Source: Ciborinia camelliae (taxonomy: Eukaryota; Ascomycota; Leotiomycetes; Helotiales; Sclerotiniaceae). Taken from it: 64,000 nt of DNA. The DNA is taken from assembly GCA_025890175.1 (NCBI GenBank), contig JANPYM010000001.1:4204134-4268133 (forward strand), written 5' to 3'. Position numbers and translations under genes: made by a program. A model generated the notes under the pieces. It was not told where the DNA came from, made no database searches, and was given only the letters and a program-made list of their open reading frames with translations. Below are positions 35,001-47,395 of this stretch, in pieces (positions within the stretch are counted from its first letter, which is position 1; every line of letters starts with the position of its first letter).

Positions 35001-35754
35001 GGGCAAGTTAATCAATTGGTCAAAAAGTTCCATTTCGTACATACCGTTCATCACGACTAGTTAAAACGTGTTGATGGTGTATCTAAATCTACCAAGTTAA
35101 AGGATGTTTCGAATTTTCTTGATTTCATAAAGTACCACTCTAGTAATCGTAGCTCAAGCTTATCCAGCCAAGCCCCTTGATACGTGAGTCTTGAGATACT
35201 AAGCAGTTACTCTCAAAATAGCAAGTGCAATGTGTAATTTGTCTCAATAGCCTCATAGACTAGAAAAGTGACCAAACACTTCCCGTCCATACATGAAGCT
35301 GCTCGCATGTCATGATCTGCAGGGTTCTTACCTTATTTGGCAGCTAGCTACTATTTTACCGTCGAAAACTATTATCTGGGGCGTCCAACAGCACTTGGAT
35401 AGAATTGGATGATAAGCAGAGTATGATGTGATGAGACGCCAAGGATATTTTTATCACTAACCAAAATCATACACCAAGTACTGTGATGCGGTTCTCCTGT
35501 TTTCAAGGTCTAACAATGCACTAGTTTAGTAGCCTCGTAGTTTATGTCGATGAATAACGGGATTATATATTTGCTCAAAGGCCCAGCCTCTTGATATCGA
35601 CTTTCCATTTCATAGAACATCCAGCTTCAACAATTTTCCAAGCAGCACACCAAAACAACCCACCAGACTTTCAATAAGAACTCTGCACTCTCAACCTCCA
35701 GCGAACAATCTTCAAGATTTTCAAAAATCCGAAATACTCTATCAACTTCCACAC
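29075..35754. other. 6.7 kb gene-poor region rich in simple repeats
   Basis: It holds (GGAT)n near 29480-29545, (GGGCA)n at 29708-29755, (GGTA)n at 29878-29907, GGTTGAGGGT repeats at 29825-29880, (TGGAATC)n at about 30585-30620 and a purine tract at 31130-31255. It also has (GAAA)n near 31738-31762, (GAT)n near 33045-33062 and 34455-34475, and TAGAGATT repeats at 33455-33475. A 41 bp sequence at 30802-30842 recurs at 38631-38671. A few short minus-strand frames around 32163-32472 have no family signature. I see no supportable gene. Confidence 0.6.
31130..31255. repeat. long homopurine tract (GGGGAGAAGAGGA-type)
   Basis: About 120 bases on the plus strand are almost only A and G, with repeated GAGGGGAGAAGAG and GAGGGGAGAGAG units. 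Such tracts can form triplex or G-quadruplex structures, which is inference here. Confidence 0.85.
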
Positions 35755-36030
35755 ATGAAAATGACTTCTTCAACCGTCACACACCCTACCAGTCACAACA
35801 TGCCATCCCACCCACAAGAAAACTCCGCATATCTCTTCAGCTACTCCAAATCCATGTACGAGTACACCAGAGAACAAATGAAAGCTGCCGACCAATCCGC
35901 ACGCAAGAGAAGTGCCAACTCTAAAGGCAGAAATGCACATGCCGGTTTCAGAACCAGAACATACTCCGATTCCACCACGTTGGTTGGCTCGCCAGGTGGC
36001 AGATCTACCACTAGCTCCCGTCTGGAATAA
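35755..36030 (+). CDS. small basic protein of 91 aa, unknown function
   Basis: An intronless frame starts at MKMTSSTVTHPTSHNMPSHP. A central amphipathic stretch reads SYSKSMYEYTREQMKAADQS, followed by ARKRSANSKGR. The tail is Ser/Thr/Arg-rich, ending in SPGGRSTTSSRLE. It resembles small conserved fungal proteins with a YSKSMHxxTxxQMxAA-like core, which is recollection and not a search. A TATA-like ATTATATATT lies at about 35562-35571, with a pyrimidine/CA-rich 5' leader of about 180 bases, which supports a real transcript. There is no signal peptide or membrane span. An opposite-strand frame over the same bases has no domain. Confidence 0.6.
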   Translation: MKMTSSTVTHPTSHNMPSHPQENSAYLFSYSKSMYEYTREQMKAADQSARKRSANSKGRNAHAGFRTRTYSDSTTLVGSPGGRSTTSSRLE

Positions 36031-39000
36031 ATCAAGAAGATGCATCGGGGATATGGCATGGGAGATGTTGTTCTGCGGTCACAGATATAGGCTGAGATTG
36101 GCCTGACGCTGCGACGGCACACAGCACACAGCACGATGTTGGAACGATTTTCCTCTGGCGTTGCTTCATATACATATACGATAATAGTTATACTGTGGAT
36201 GGCTCCGGTTTGGTTTGGGAAAAGCATTGATACACGGTAATGCGGCGTTTGGGACACGGAAATATTGCCTGAACTGCATTTGTTTGAGCGAATGGTGTTC
36301 AGTTGGAGAATGAAGGAGTCGATGTTTGGTGGGTGGATGATCGGTTGAATTTTTGAGGAGAGGATTGTTTGTTGTATTCTTAGGGATTTGCCATCGACCG
36401 GTGATAGGAAGATGGACGAAGAACTAGAGAATCAATATCAATATCTTCTTCCTCATTAATTTGAGTTGACATTGTGAAGCAGAAATGCTCATGATGAATA
36501 TTTCATTCGGCCCTCAACTTTCAAGTGTTGCTTGTATTAATAAGTACCTACTTTACCGGTAACCTAACCATCAAATCATATTTTCCATCTTCAAATTTCC
36601 ATCAGTTTCAATTTTCAAATGTCTCCCAGCTGAACCTTCAAACATCCCCAGCCCAATCTTAACCCCCAAATCCAAATCCAAATCCAAATCCTCTCCATAA
36701 TCCCTCCCCAACTCGTTAATACCTTACCTACCAGTTGACCTACCTCAACACCAACTTTCCAAGCTTATATAATCACCAATATACGTACTATACCGCCACG
36801 CAAGCCATAAATAACCCAAGCCACAACTGAGTACTATAGTAACCGCACAGACAGCCATGTCCACGGATATGTATGTGCCTTGATTTCGGAAATCCCTCAT
36901 CCATCTCCATGCATACCTACACATCATCATCATTTCACAAATCTTGTTTTTTTATATGCAATATGCGTGAGATGAAAAGAATGAGAGGGAATTTATACTG
37001 GAAAGGAGGTTTAATTATAAGAGGATTTGGAATGCTTGGGGAAGAGTGCCGGGATGAAGAAGTTAGTTAGCAAGAAGGATGCGGATTTTATGGGGGAGAA
37101 ATTTACTTACGTGGATTGAAGATCTAAAGTGAGGCTTTAGGTGCTTATGAACCACTTCCTAAGCCACTTCCTAAGCTAATGCTATGCGAGTCTGGTTCTC
37201 GGGTGACTGGATTGATAAATCTACTCCAGTCTCCTGCTACTGGGGTTGAGCTGGCTAAGCAGATAGGAGTTGGGATTTGGGATTCACTATAAGGATTGAG
37301 GATTGAAAATAAATCGAGTGATTTATTTTGGGTTTAACTAAACCAACTCTTTAAAGTTATTTGCAAAATCGCATAACTTGGGTATACAGCATTCTCCTTT
37401 ATTTTTTGTCCAAATACTCTTGTAAACAATCTATTCATACCGGTACTCATACCGCCAGCGCCAGCCAGAGTATATAAAAAAATAGCAGCTTCTTAAATTG
37501 TGTATCGAAAAGGTAATCTGTTAAAAGTTAAAATGGAAGTTCCATTGTTTAGTTCTCGGAGTAGCGTCCAGATCCAAACTTACGTTCTCAATCTTATGAT
37601 CCCCATTTTCATTCCGGCGCTCATAACACTAAGAAAGCGAAATTCAAGCTCAACCTCAACCTCAATATAAATGAATCAAATATATATTGTCATTCGAATG
37701 GACGACTTGTAGATCGTATGGATGCATTGTTGGTGAAGGATAATAGTTGGTGGGTTTTATAAGGAAGCTAGGGGTCTTTGGTAATGTATCGGGATTTTGC
37801 ATTTTGTATCGAGTGGAGAATTGAAAAGTGCGGTGTGGTTTTTTGACGTGTGCGAGGTCTACTCGGGGGGTGACTAGGCTTTGGGCGGGAGGGCGACAGC
37901 GACCTCTTGGGAGAAGGTTAGATATCCAAGTCGTGACTGTTGAATCGAAATTGGGTTGGTGTTGATATGGAGGAAGGATTGGTAACTGGTTGGATTGATG
38001 ATAGGAAAGACAAGACGAATCCCGGCCTAGTGGTTGGTGAAGAAGGGGATGATGTGGTTTGTTCCCAGCGCTGGCTTTGCCGTTGCTGGTTTTCTCTTCT
38101 TAAACTGAACGCCTTTGTGAAGATAGCTTCGGCACCTGTTATTGCGTGATCAGCAATGTGTCTTGAGAAAATAGCGATGAAGCGTGCCATCATACCTTAA
38201 ATACTTCTTTTGCATTCTTTATATTTATATGATATGTTTTGGTTGGAGCTGCTTGAATTGAAATAGATACCAATAGGGAGCTGAACGTGTGTGCCCTATA
38301 GTTCTAGCAGATATATCAGAGAAGCATTATAGAAGTCCTTTTGTTGTATTTCCAGCACTGCCCGGCAGTATTGGTCATTTCTGAATGCACGGGACTGGAT
38401 GTTATATGCTAATTTCGTGAGATAAAGATTGAGATAAGTGATTGTTATTGTTTTACATTGCCACTCGCGGCATATGCGAGGGGTATTCTTCTTCGTGGCA
38501 TGGGCATCTGCATGTTTCGATACAGTAATAATACATCCCTTCAGCTCTTGAATAATAAGTTCGCAGTTCTCCAGCGGTACCTTAGGGGGTTTTCTTTTCG
38601 TTGCTAGAAGTATTGAACTTATTGTATTGTTGTATCGAGCTAGTGTATGTAGAACTATTTTATAACAACAAGAAGGATCACACGTTCTGATCTGCTCGTG
38701 CGTATATGGAAAATCTCGTCTCATTATATGTTACAAGCTCTCAACATAGAATTTCCTATAATTAACTGCTATTTCCAAAATAATGAGTCCGTGATCAAAC
38801 CATCACTATCTGCTCCCCCATTTTATTCTAGCCTGCACCTCACTTCTCTGAGCTTCTAATCATCTGTGGACTTGAGCGATGATGTATCTACCCGCATTTA
38901 GTTTTATATGCAAACCAGCAAGCCTTAAAATATACCCAGCCGACATCCTATAAGCCTCAAAATATTTTTGTGAATTTGAACTTGAAGAATAGTGTTGGAA

Positions 39001-40339
39001 TCACCATGGGTGGTGAAGACGGATATTCTATAGTATGCAGTGTATTCGGCTCGATTTTCTAAAACTATGCTACAGATTGATTCTATATAAGGCCGCTAGC
39101 ATGCGCTGGCGTGCCGTAGCCACGCGATTATCCAACAAATAGAAAATATTTTGAATGAATAGAGAAATGTGATACGAAAGAAACATCTAAAGCTCAATAA
39201 TTGTGGATAATTAATTTTATCGAGAACGATTTGATTCATTTATTAGTTAGACTCTCAAATTCTCATTTGAGCTGAATACAAATGAAATTTTTGGTTCTTC
39301 TGTCACGGTGCGTGTTCTGTTTCCGCATATCCTCTCCTTCTCCAAGAATTATTCTTTGGAATCTTCATTGTGTACTACAAAAATTGGAGGTAGCTGGTAC
39401 CAAAAGATTTCAATACAACCCTATTCTTCTAGAAATTACCAAAGTGGTTTACTATATACATACAGCAGTTTAAAAACATATCCAACGCTAGAAAACTATC
39501 TTCACCCCTGAAACTACCTCGCTTAACAATAATTGCAAACCCTATTAATATGCAAAAATAAATTATTTATAAAGTCGAAAATTAGTATTGCTCCAATTTC
39601 GATTTTGAGTTCTCTAAAATGATGGTTATTCCGCGATTCTATTCAGAGCAGTTGTCATATTTCAAAAAAGAAGTTGATAATGCCGAGGCATTATCTTTCT
39701 AGTGAATTTTGAAATGCATGAATGGTTGTGTAACACTACAACCCTCATCGCTCACTTTCATTGCCCCTGACGTCTAGATACCAAAAAGACCAGTGTCAGG
39801 AATATCGCACTAAGATTACTTGATTTGACATTCACACGAGAAATGACCATCATCTTAGAATACCAGCATGAAGAGGAACTGGAAAAATGTTTCAATCCAA
39901 AGGGATATTGATGAATGGTTTTTCAAACACGCTGTGCATCGGAGTGGACCTTCAGACATGCTTTCTTTCTTCTTTTCTAGAGAAATGGAGGGTGGTGTAT
40001 AATGGAAATAATGATTGAGGAGATGAGTGAAGAGATACTTATCCGCTAGTCATGGGGCGCATTTGGGAGATAGGAAGTAGAAAATTCAAAAGGAAAGCTA
40101 GGGGGTTGGTGAGGGGGGTCATAGGGCATGTATTAATAATGTTCAAGGAATCGTAGCAGTATCAATGAGTGTAGATGATGCCTGAAGGTAGATGGGATTT
40201 GAAATGAGAGAGTTCAGGTTTGAGGGTGAGTTTGTAGTTAAGTGAACATCGCATTATATTAAACTTTCCCTTTCGCAATTACCAAGACTAAAAGACTAAA
40301 ATCAGAAATTTTGAGATAAATCAAGCATTTATCCCCTGG
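36031..40339. other. intergenic region without a firm gene
   Basis: Short minus-strand frames exist at 36745-36933 (62 aa with one hydrophobic segment, AVCAVTIVLSCGLGYLWLAW), 37918-38193 (91 aa, MMARFIAIFSRHIADHAITG start) and 38296-38724 (142 aa). None carries a known domain. The first could encode a small membrane protein and the other two look like chance frames. The 41 bp repeat copy lies at 38631-38671. Confidence 0.5.
38631..38671. repeat. second copy of a 41 bp dispersed repeat (other copy 30802-30842)
   Basis: TGTATCGAGCTAGTGTATGT followed by AGAACTATTTTATAACAACAA matches 30802-30842 except for one A/G change. The flanks on both sides differ. Confidence 0.85.
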
Positions 40340-43300
40340 CTAGAACACTCCTTCCAAGTCATATTTAAAATCGCGCTCCCCGAAATTAACTTTGACACTG
40401 GCCCCATTTCCAAGTCCGATGATTGGAAACAACCGACCATATACATTCTCAAATGCCAGTCCTTTGAAGTGGAGCAAAGTTAGCAAAGCTACCAATTAAT
40501 TGGTTGATGAGCTCGATCAGGATTTCTATCCTAGGATTGGGGAAGTAGAATCACCACTGTCACTTACCCAACGCTTCCCCATTGAGTGTATAACTAAGCT
40601 CTTGCTTATCGAGGTCATAAAGACACCCCACAATATCTTCTTGCTTGTATCTCTGACCACCTCTGTATTCCTCGCCCCAATAGCTATCATGGTGTATGTG
40701 GCCACTATTGCCATGATACGCCCAGGACACTGCGGAAGTCTTTGTGGACCATCCAGGCATGCGATCCACCGGTGAATCTCCACTGGCAAGACCAATCCCA
40801 ATAATACTAGTTGAACTATTAGTGTACTGCAAATAAATGATAGAACTATGGTTACTTGCTGATCTTTCCCACCGTGGAGGATTTCAACCTCGAAATAAAA
40901 GCGCTTTTCGTCAATATAAATGGGATGATTTGCCAAAATGCAGGAATAAGCCTCTGAGAAAACGAAACCTGTTAGTTATCGCAAACCAAAATTTTAGTGT
41001 TTTGACATACCCTTGAAAAATAATGGCTCGGTGTTCGTAACAATTAAATTACTTTTGTCAACATCTAACTTCAGTGCTTTATCAACATCACCTAAACCAG
41101 TTGGTCGTGATGGCTTGATCAAGGGACGCGAGTCGTCTTTCTCAGTTTGTAGCTTCTCCACTATTTCCATATACTGCAATGCCCGTGCTATCATCTCTGC
41201 CGTCCAGCCATGTTCATCCGTACTTTCAACTTCAATATGTTTTCCGTCCCTTGAAAGCAAAAGTTCGACAAGAGGTAGGTCTTCATTTCTAGCAGCCATC
41301 CTTAATACTTCCCCGTCTAATGGCGGCTCTAGGTCTGTACCACTTTTCAGGAGGAGTTCTATCAGTGTTAGATTGCCGTTCTCAATTGTTGCTTTGAACA
41401 AGTCTTGGCTGGAGAATGGGTCAATTTTCATACCTTTCGCAAACTGCAGCTCAATATTCTCTAGATCGGGATTTTGAACAAAGCTTCTCAGAATCCGTTT
41501 TACCACGTTGTGATCAATCGTCAAACTGTATTTCAATAGCATGTCAATCAAGGCTGAGTTTCTTGTTTCTGTTGCCAGAAATAGAAGCCCGTCACCATTG
41601 GCATCCTTCTGGTTCAGATCACACTTTGAGCTGGAAATCAGCGTTTCCACCATATCTAGATATTGATGATCAATAGCATCTCGCAACGGTGTGTGGCCAT
41701 CATGGTCCATGATGTCGAAACTTTCCCCTTTGGCGTAATTGAGCATAATTTTCAGACCTTCAGGGTTCTGTCTCCATTTTTCAACTTTAGCAGCCGTATG
41801 TAAAGGGGTCCCGCCATTTCTGCTGTTTCCTTTCAGGGGGTCCAGTCCTTTCTCGAGATATACTTTAACCACATCCCAATATCCACGAATTATTGAAAGG
41901 TCTATCGGTGTAAGAATATCTTCATCCACGGCATGTATATTTGCATGTTTATCTAACAATATCTCTGTAACATTTGCATTGTCGTAGCAAGCATGGAGAG
42001 GAGTCCAATCCAAAGATGCCGCCCCTCTCTTCTCAATATCGAAGCCACGTTGGATGAAGTCCTTGATGAGGTTCTCTGATCCCCAATAAGCTGCGGTATA
42101 GACTGCTGGCCAATGTGTACCATCTAGATTGGGGTTTGCGCCTTTGTCAAGTAAAGCTTTTACCATTGTGTCATTGGATGAGGATATAGCACGGCTGAGA
42201 ACGGTATGCTTTCTCTTGTCGTTATAGTTTATATTAGCCCCGCGATCGAGAAGTGCCTGAAAGGTATTTAATTGATTGAACTCGGTAGCAATTGAGATTG
42301 GAGTGCGTCCTTCGCCATTCATAGCATCAATGTTCAATTCGTGTGAGATAAGGTCAAGTACTTGTTCCAGCATCCCTCGCCTAGATGCAATATGCAAGAT
42401 GGTATCTCCTGCCGCATCGGCCTTTTGTAGATCTTTTGTTACTGGCTGAAGCAGATTAATCAACTCTACATTCCTTTTCAGGAACGCTTTAAACAGAGGT
42501 GACTGTTCCTTGGCGTCTAAAATGTTTGGGTCCGCTTCGTTCTGTATCAGAAACTTTACCACCGAAACGTGTTCCTTTTTTGTTGCAAGGTGAAATGGCG
42601 TCAAGCCCTTCTGATCAACCGCATTGATATCTGATCCGGCTTTCAGTAGAGATTCTACTATTTCTTTGCTTCCATACCTGGCGGCTAGATGCAGAGGAGT
42701 ACGCTCTTTTCTGGTCATGGCTTTAATAAGTTGATCAGATACGCTCTTCTCTAGCTCAAGAAATGCATCGACACCTTCCTTGAACCCTGTTTCGGCTGCA
42801 ATATGTAATGCCGTTTGATTTTCATTATTTAAGAGTAGCACTTCCGTCTCGCAATTTCCAAGTGCATGATCTAAAATCGATTTCTTTCTGCCACGGGTGG
42901 CACAATGCAAGAACCCATTAGACTCGTCATCTACCAAAGTAGTAATGGCCCCTGCACCCAGGAAAGTCTCGACCATATCCTCAAGCCCCAGTTCTGCTGC
43001 TCGTAACAGCACGGTCTTTCCATCGTCTTCAGCATTAGGAGCATTAACATCGACCTGGGCTTCCAGGAGCATTTTGACCACTGGAAGGCATTTTGATTCC
43101 ACCGCTGCATGCAATGGTGTACGATGGGTTGTTAAATCATCGCTGAGAATTAAGCCAGCCTTGAAGAGGGCATTTATTACGCCAATATCGCCGGCTGTAG
43201 AAGCCTTATAAAGAGCTTCAAACGCCTTAGAATCACAAAGTGGTGAAGCTCCGGCTTTGATAAGGGTCTGTACCATTATGGGATTTCCTTTTAAGGCAGC

Positions 43301-46300
43301 TGAAAGTAGTGGCAGCGCAAAGCTCGGATCGTCATCGTGAGAGTTATCATCGCCATCAGCTTTCAGGTACTCTAGTACCACCGCTACAGTATCACAGCTG
43401 CCACTTTCTGCTGCCAAGTTCAATGCAGTTCGAAGAATTGAGTATCGGAGTGTTGGATTAAGGCATGTTTGGGGCGTGAGGGCTGGGTCTTCTGCATATT
43501 GACGCAGTACGGTACTATCGTGGCGGGCACGACGTTCACTAGCCTCTACAACTTCTGGCTTCGCAGCAATCCTCTGTCTTTGTCGTAGTATTCTTCTGCG
43601 AAGATAACCGATTTCATGATCACGTTCTCTTTCAAGTGCTTCACCAGAATTTGGACTTCTGTAGAGTCTTTCGTCGACCTCAATGAGTAGCTTTACTAAA
43701 GTCGAATATCCTAACTTTGCAGCTATGTGAAGTGGGATATCCCCATTCCCATCTTCCGAAGAAAGGTCAACACTGGGCTTTCTGGCTTTTATAAGAGCTA
43801 TAGCAATTTCTTCGTTCCCAATTCGTGCCGCAATATGCAAGGGATTACCCACGCTTTTAGCGCATATATCAACCCTTGCTCCGTTTTCCAGAAGCGTTTG
43901 AACACATTCCACATGACCTTCGCTGACAGCAACATGGAGTGGTGAATTTCCATCATCGTCCACCACATCTATCGTAGCTTTGTTGGATATAAGAAGTGAC
44001 AATGCATCCGAGAGACCCAATTTTGCAGCTCGATGAAGAGGGGTTATGGATCTTTTATCCTTGGAGTTCACATTCCCACCCTTATCCAAGATGAATCTCA
44101 TTGTGTTAATTTGTCCAGACAGAGAAGCTAAATGTAAAGGTGTGGAACCAGTATCTTCTTTTGATATACTAGAAGCATCTGGCTCTATGGCATCTACCAG
44201 CTTCTCACAGACCTTTAAATGCCCAAACTCTGCTGCGTGATGCATAGGCGTCAAGCCATCCAGGTACAATGTATCCGGGTCTAGCTTTCGGTTCAACATT
44301 TTGTTCTTAAGCAGCTCCTCAACAACATCCTCATAGCCATTCTGAGACGCGGCGTGTAACCCAGAGACCAAAGCGGAGTCGACCAAGTCGGACTTTGTTG
44401 TAGTATAAATTCTCAGAAGGTCCTTAACGACACCCAAATGGCCATTTTCAGCTGCGAGGCGCAGTGGTTCTAAATCAGGAGGTGTTATGCCTTGCTTCTC
44501 AAGCTGTTGGATGAGATTCAGATCTCCCCTCTCCGCTGCTATTGCAAGCAATTCGCTCTGATCGTATGATCTCTTCTGTATCATCGACAGGAGTGTGTCC
44601 TTGAGCCCAAGTTGAGCAGTGATATTGAGTGGGTTGGAAGGGTCTCTTGAACAAGCGAGTTTATTTCCCTCAATTCTTTCAGCAGCTTTCCATATGGACC
44701 TCCAATTTTCATTTTCAATCAAACAGCATACTTTGTCGAATAATGTTTGGTTTTCACCTCCAGATTTGTAATGAACGTACCAGTACCTCGCCGCATATGA
44801 AAAAATATCCGAGGGTTTCCCGGGTAGTGAGTCATCTTCGCCATTAGAGGCCGCGTTATTTATGTTTTTCGAGGTCGGACTCATGAGCAAGTCTAAACAA
44901 AGGCTAGATATACGTGCGTGCCCATAGAGGGGAGAATGGTGATGCGTGGAATCATCGATCGAGGCTTCATCAGTATTCCAGTCTATTTCATCCCAATCTT
45001 TGACCGCCTGGAGTGCAAGGTCCCTTCCAAGTTCATCTGCAATGCTCACCATGTCACCTTGGTAGTTGAGAAAACTTCCAAATGTGTTCTTGAGGTCTTC
45101 AAGAAGGTCCTGTGGTTTATTCTCTTCGTTGATTCTGAAATTTCCTCCTGGAGTCTCCATAACTATTGCTATTGCAAGCTCTTCTATCCGCAATGGCCTG
45201 AAGGCATGCGCAATCCAAGATATGGCTTTGAGCTTCCAGGAAAGGCCTGTATCTGAAGACGAAAATAGAGCTTTGTATATATTGCTGCATGATGTCGGGA
45301 TGCAGCTCACTACTTTCTCGAGTTCAAATGGCGTTGACCTTGTTTTATAATGATGAAGCCATTTGAAAACCAAGTTAATATAATAGAAGTTATTGTCTAC
45401 TTCAGCAACTTCTAGGACTTTCCGACGGATGTTAGCGGAGATACTGCAGAAGTCAGGTCTTGCCAGTACGAGCTGTGAGACCTCAAATTCGATGAAACTC
45501 TCGATATCATTTCTTAAACCTTCTGAATGATCGACATTGATACTCATCGTGGAAGGGTACTTATCCATTTCTCCATTGCCATTAGTGAAGATTATTTTTA
45601 ACTTTGACTCTTTTGATTGAGTAAGCTCCAGGAATTCCATCAGAAAACGGTTTCTCCCAGGGTCGCATTTTTCGATGTCGATAATAATACAATAAATCTG
45701 ACCGACGGATGGGCTAAGAACCATAGCTTGAAATAATATCCAAAGCTTCTCTAAGCCCCAATCCAATGACTCTAACCGAGTGTAAATATGCCGCACATAT
45801 TTGAAATATTGCGGGCTAGCTTTAAGTAGCTGATGCATCAAGGAAGCAAATAGAGCAGAGGTACATCGACTAGACTGTTCACTTGAGTCGAATGAAAAGT
45901 TGATAATAGTCGGCTGCAATAAATTTTGCCTATCCGAAGCAGTCTCTATAGACAATGAAAGTTCTGCAATAAATCTGGGGAGAAAGTTTGGGAATACGAA
46001 AAGCCTAGAAACGGGGCTTCCATACAGTTGCAGAACGCCAGATAATTCGGCAATAAAATCTTGATAAGTTTTGTGACTCAAAATCCATCTTGATTCGAGT
46101 GAAACGGGTAAGATCAAAGAAGGTGTCTCTATTCTGCTACTCAGCAGAAGCAATTTGTGAAGACAGTCGATGCAGAGAGGGTCTGGCGCTGGTACACGCA
46201 TGTTAGCCGGCTGGTATATTGGCAAGGGGCAATCTGATTAAAGGGCAACACTACCTGTAGATTTTGAGATTTTATTGCAAAGAGTCTCGAAGAGATTGTC

Positions 46301-47395
46301 ATCCTTGGAGTTATGTATATCACGGCAGATATTCATGTGGTCCGCATGTCCACCAATAGCAGTTTCGTTCTGGATTCCCATTGTTGATGCGTATTCATCA
46401 ACCACCTAAGACAACTTCATTAACGAGATCCGACAGTAGGTTTGGACAATTGCAAACCACTTTTCCAAATGACCTGTGTTTCATAGTCTCATAAATGCTG
46501 ACAGTGCTGTATAATCGAGCTAAGTTGAGATATCTTTCGTTTACATTCCTCAGTGCAGAGGAAGACCTGACAAGGATATCGGATAGAGCACCTTCATTGT
46601 TCTGGTTCGTGACATAAATGAGATTATTTGCCAAGGATTCCCAATGTGCTTGATTTTGAGCGCGATGTGGAGTGCCGAAGAATACCTGAGAACAACAGAT
46701 TTAGACGAAGACTCTGGTCGTTGAAGATAGAATAATACCTACAACTAGTGAAGTACTTCTTGCAATCTCCGAATAGATCTTCTCTCTGTTTGCTATGAGT
46801 AAAATCTTTACAGCAATAGAATTAGTACATTTGAAATGATCATGAAGTGAGATTTAGTTGAAAAGGTGATCTTAACTTGTTTCAAAATTATTCCTCCCAA
46901 ATTATGGCATATGAACACATATCTCCGAGTACTGTCCTATAGAACTTTGGGTTAGTTTGTATTATAATTCAAATAACAAGTTGATAAGCCTACATTCTTG
47001 GGCAACGTCCGAGGAGAGATTTCGTCAAGTAGTCCTTTCGCCTTCTCGTAAATCTCGGCGGCAGATATACCTTCTTCGTTGATATTGCAACCGAATGTAG
47101 ATACACGGGCATTTGGGATATAATCTGGTATTTGTTCCAGTAGCCATGAAGTATTGTTTTTGGTGGTCCACGATTGTTCCCGATCACCACAGATCCCATG
47201 AATAGCAACAATACTAAGATTTAATAAGTACGGGGCTATCATTCCAATAACTGAAATAACCCACTCTATTATTCCATTTTGCCTGAGTATTTCGGAGTCC
47301 TTCAACTTCGTGTTGAGGGTTACCAGACCCTGATTAGGCTCTGTTGCAGCCTCGGGGGTTGGGGTTGAACAACTCAACCGCTTGAGTTGTGACAT
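40340..47395 (-). CDS. NLR-like protein: hydrolase-like, NACHT-like, ankyrin repeats, SPRY
   Basis: Nine exons fit one frame of 2191 aa: 47395-46994, 46936-46877, 46805-46743, 46685-46458, 46405-46255, 46188-41011, 40968-40856, 40826-40568 and 40461-40340. The N-terminal part is alpha/beta-hydrolase-like (VAIHGICGDREQSW, ARVSTFGCN, ICHNLGGIILKQ, VFFGTPHRAQNQAHWESLA), as in the effector domain of fungal NLRs. The nucleophile serine is Asn. A NACHT-like region follows (about 302-800). Where Walker A is expected it reads LQLYGSPVSRLF (about 356-367), with no GK[ST], and Walker B reads IIIDIEKCD. About 30 ankyrin repeats (TPLHLAS, TPLHRAAKLG) cover about 850-1990. The C-terminus is a SPRY domain (FYFEVEILHGG, IGIGLASGDSPVDRMPGW, VKVNFG). 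Intron 7 would be only 29 nt, so either a micro-intron or a frameshift sits there. It is likely a cytosolic sensor or scaffold. Confidence 0.85.

Noticed and set aside
37918..38193. 91-codon minus-strand frame as a gene
   Set aside because: No domain is seen, and a plausible splice into upstream sequence runs into stops.
38296..38724. 142-codon minus-strand frame
   Set aside because: It overlaps the dispersed 41 bp repeat and shows no recognisable motif.
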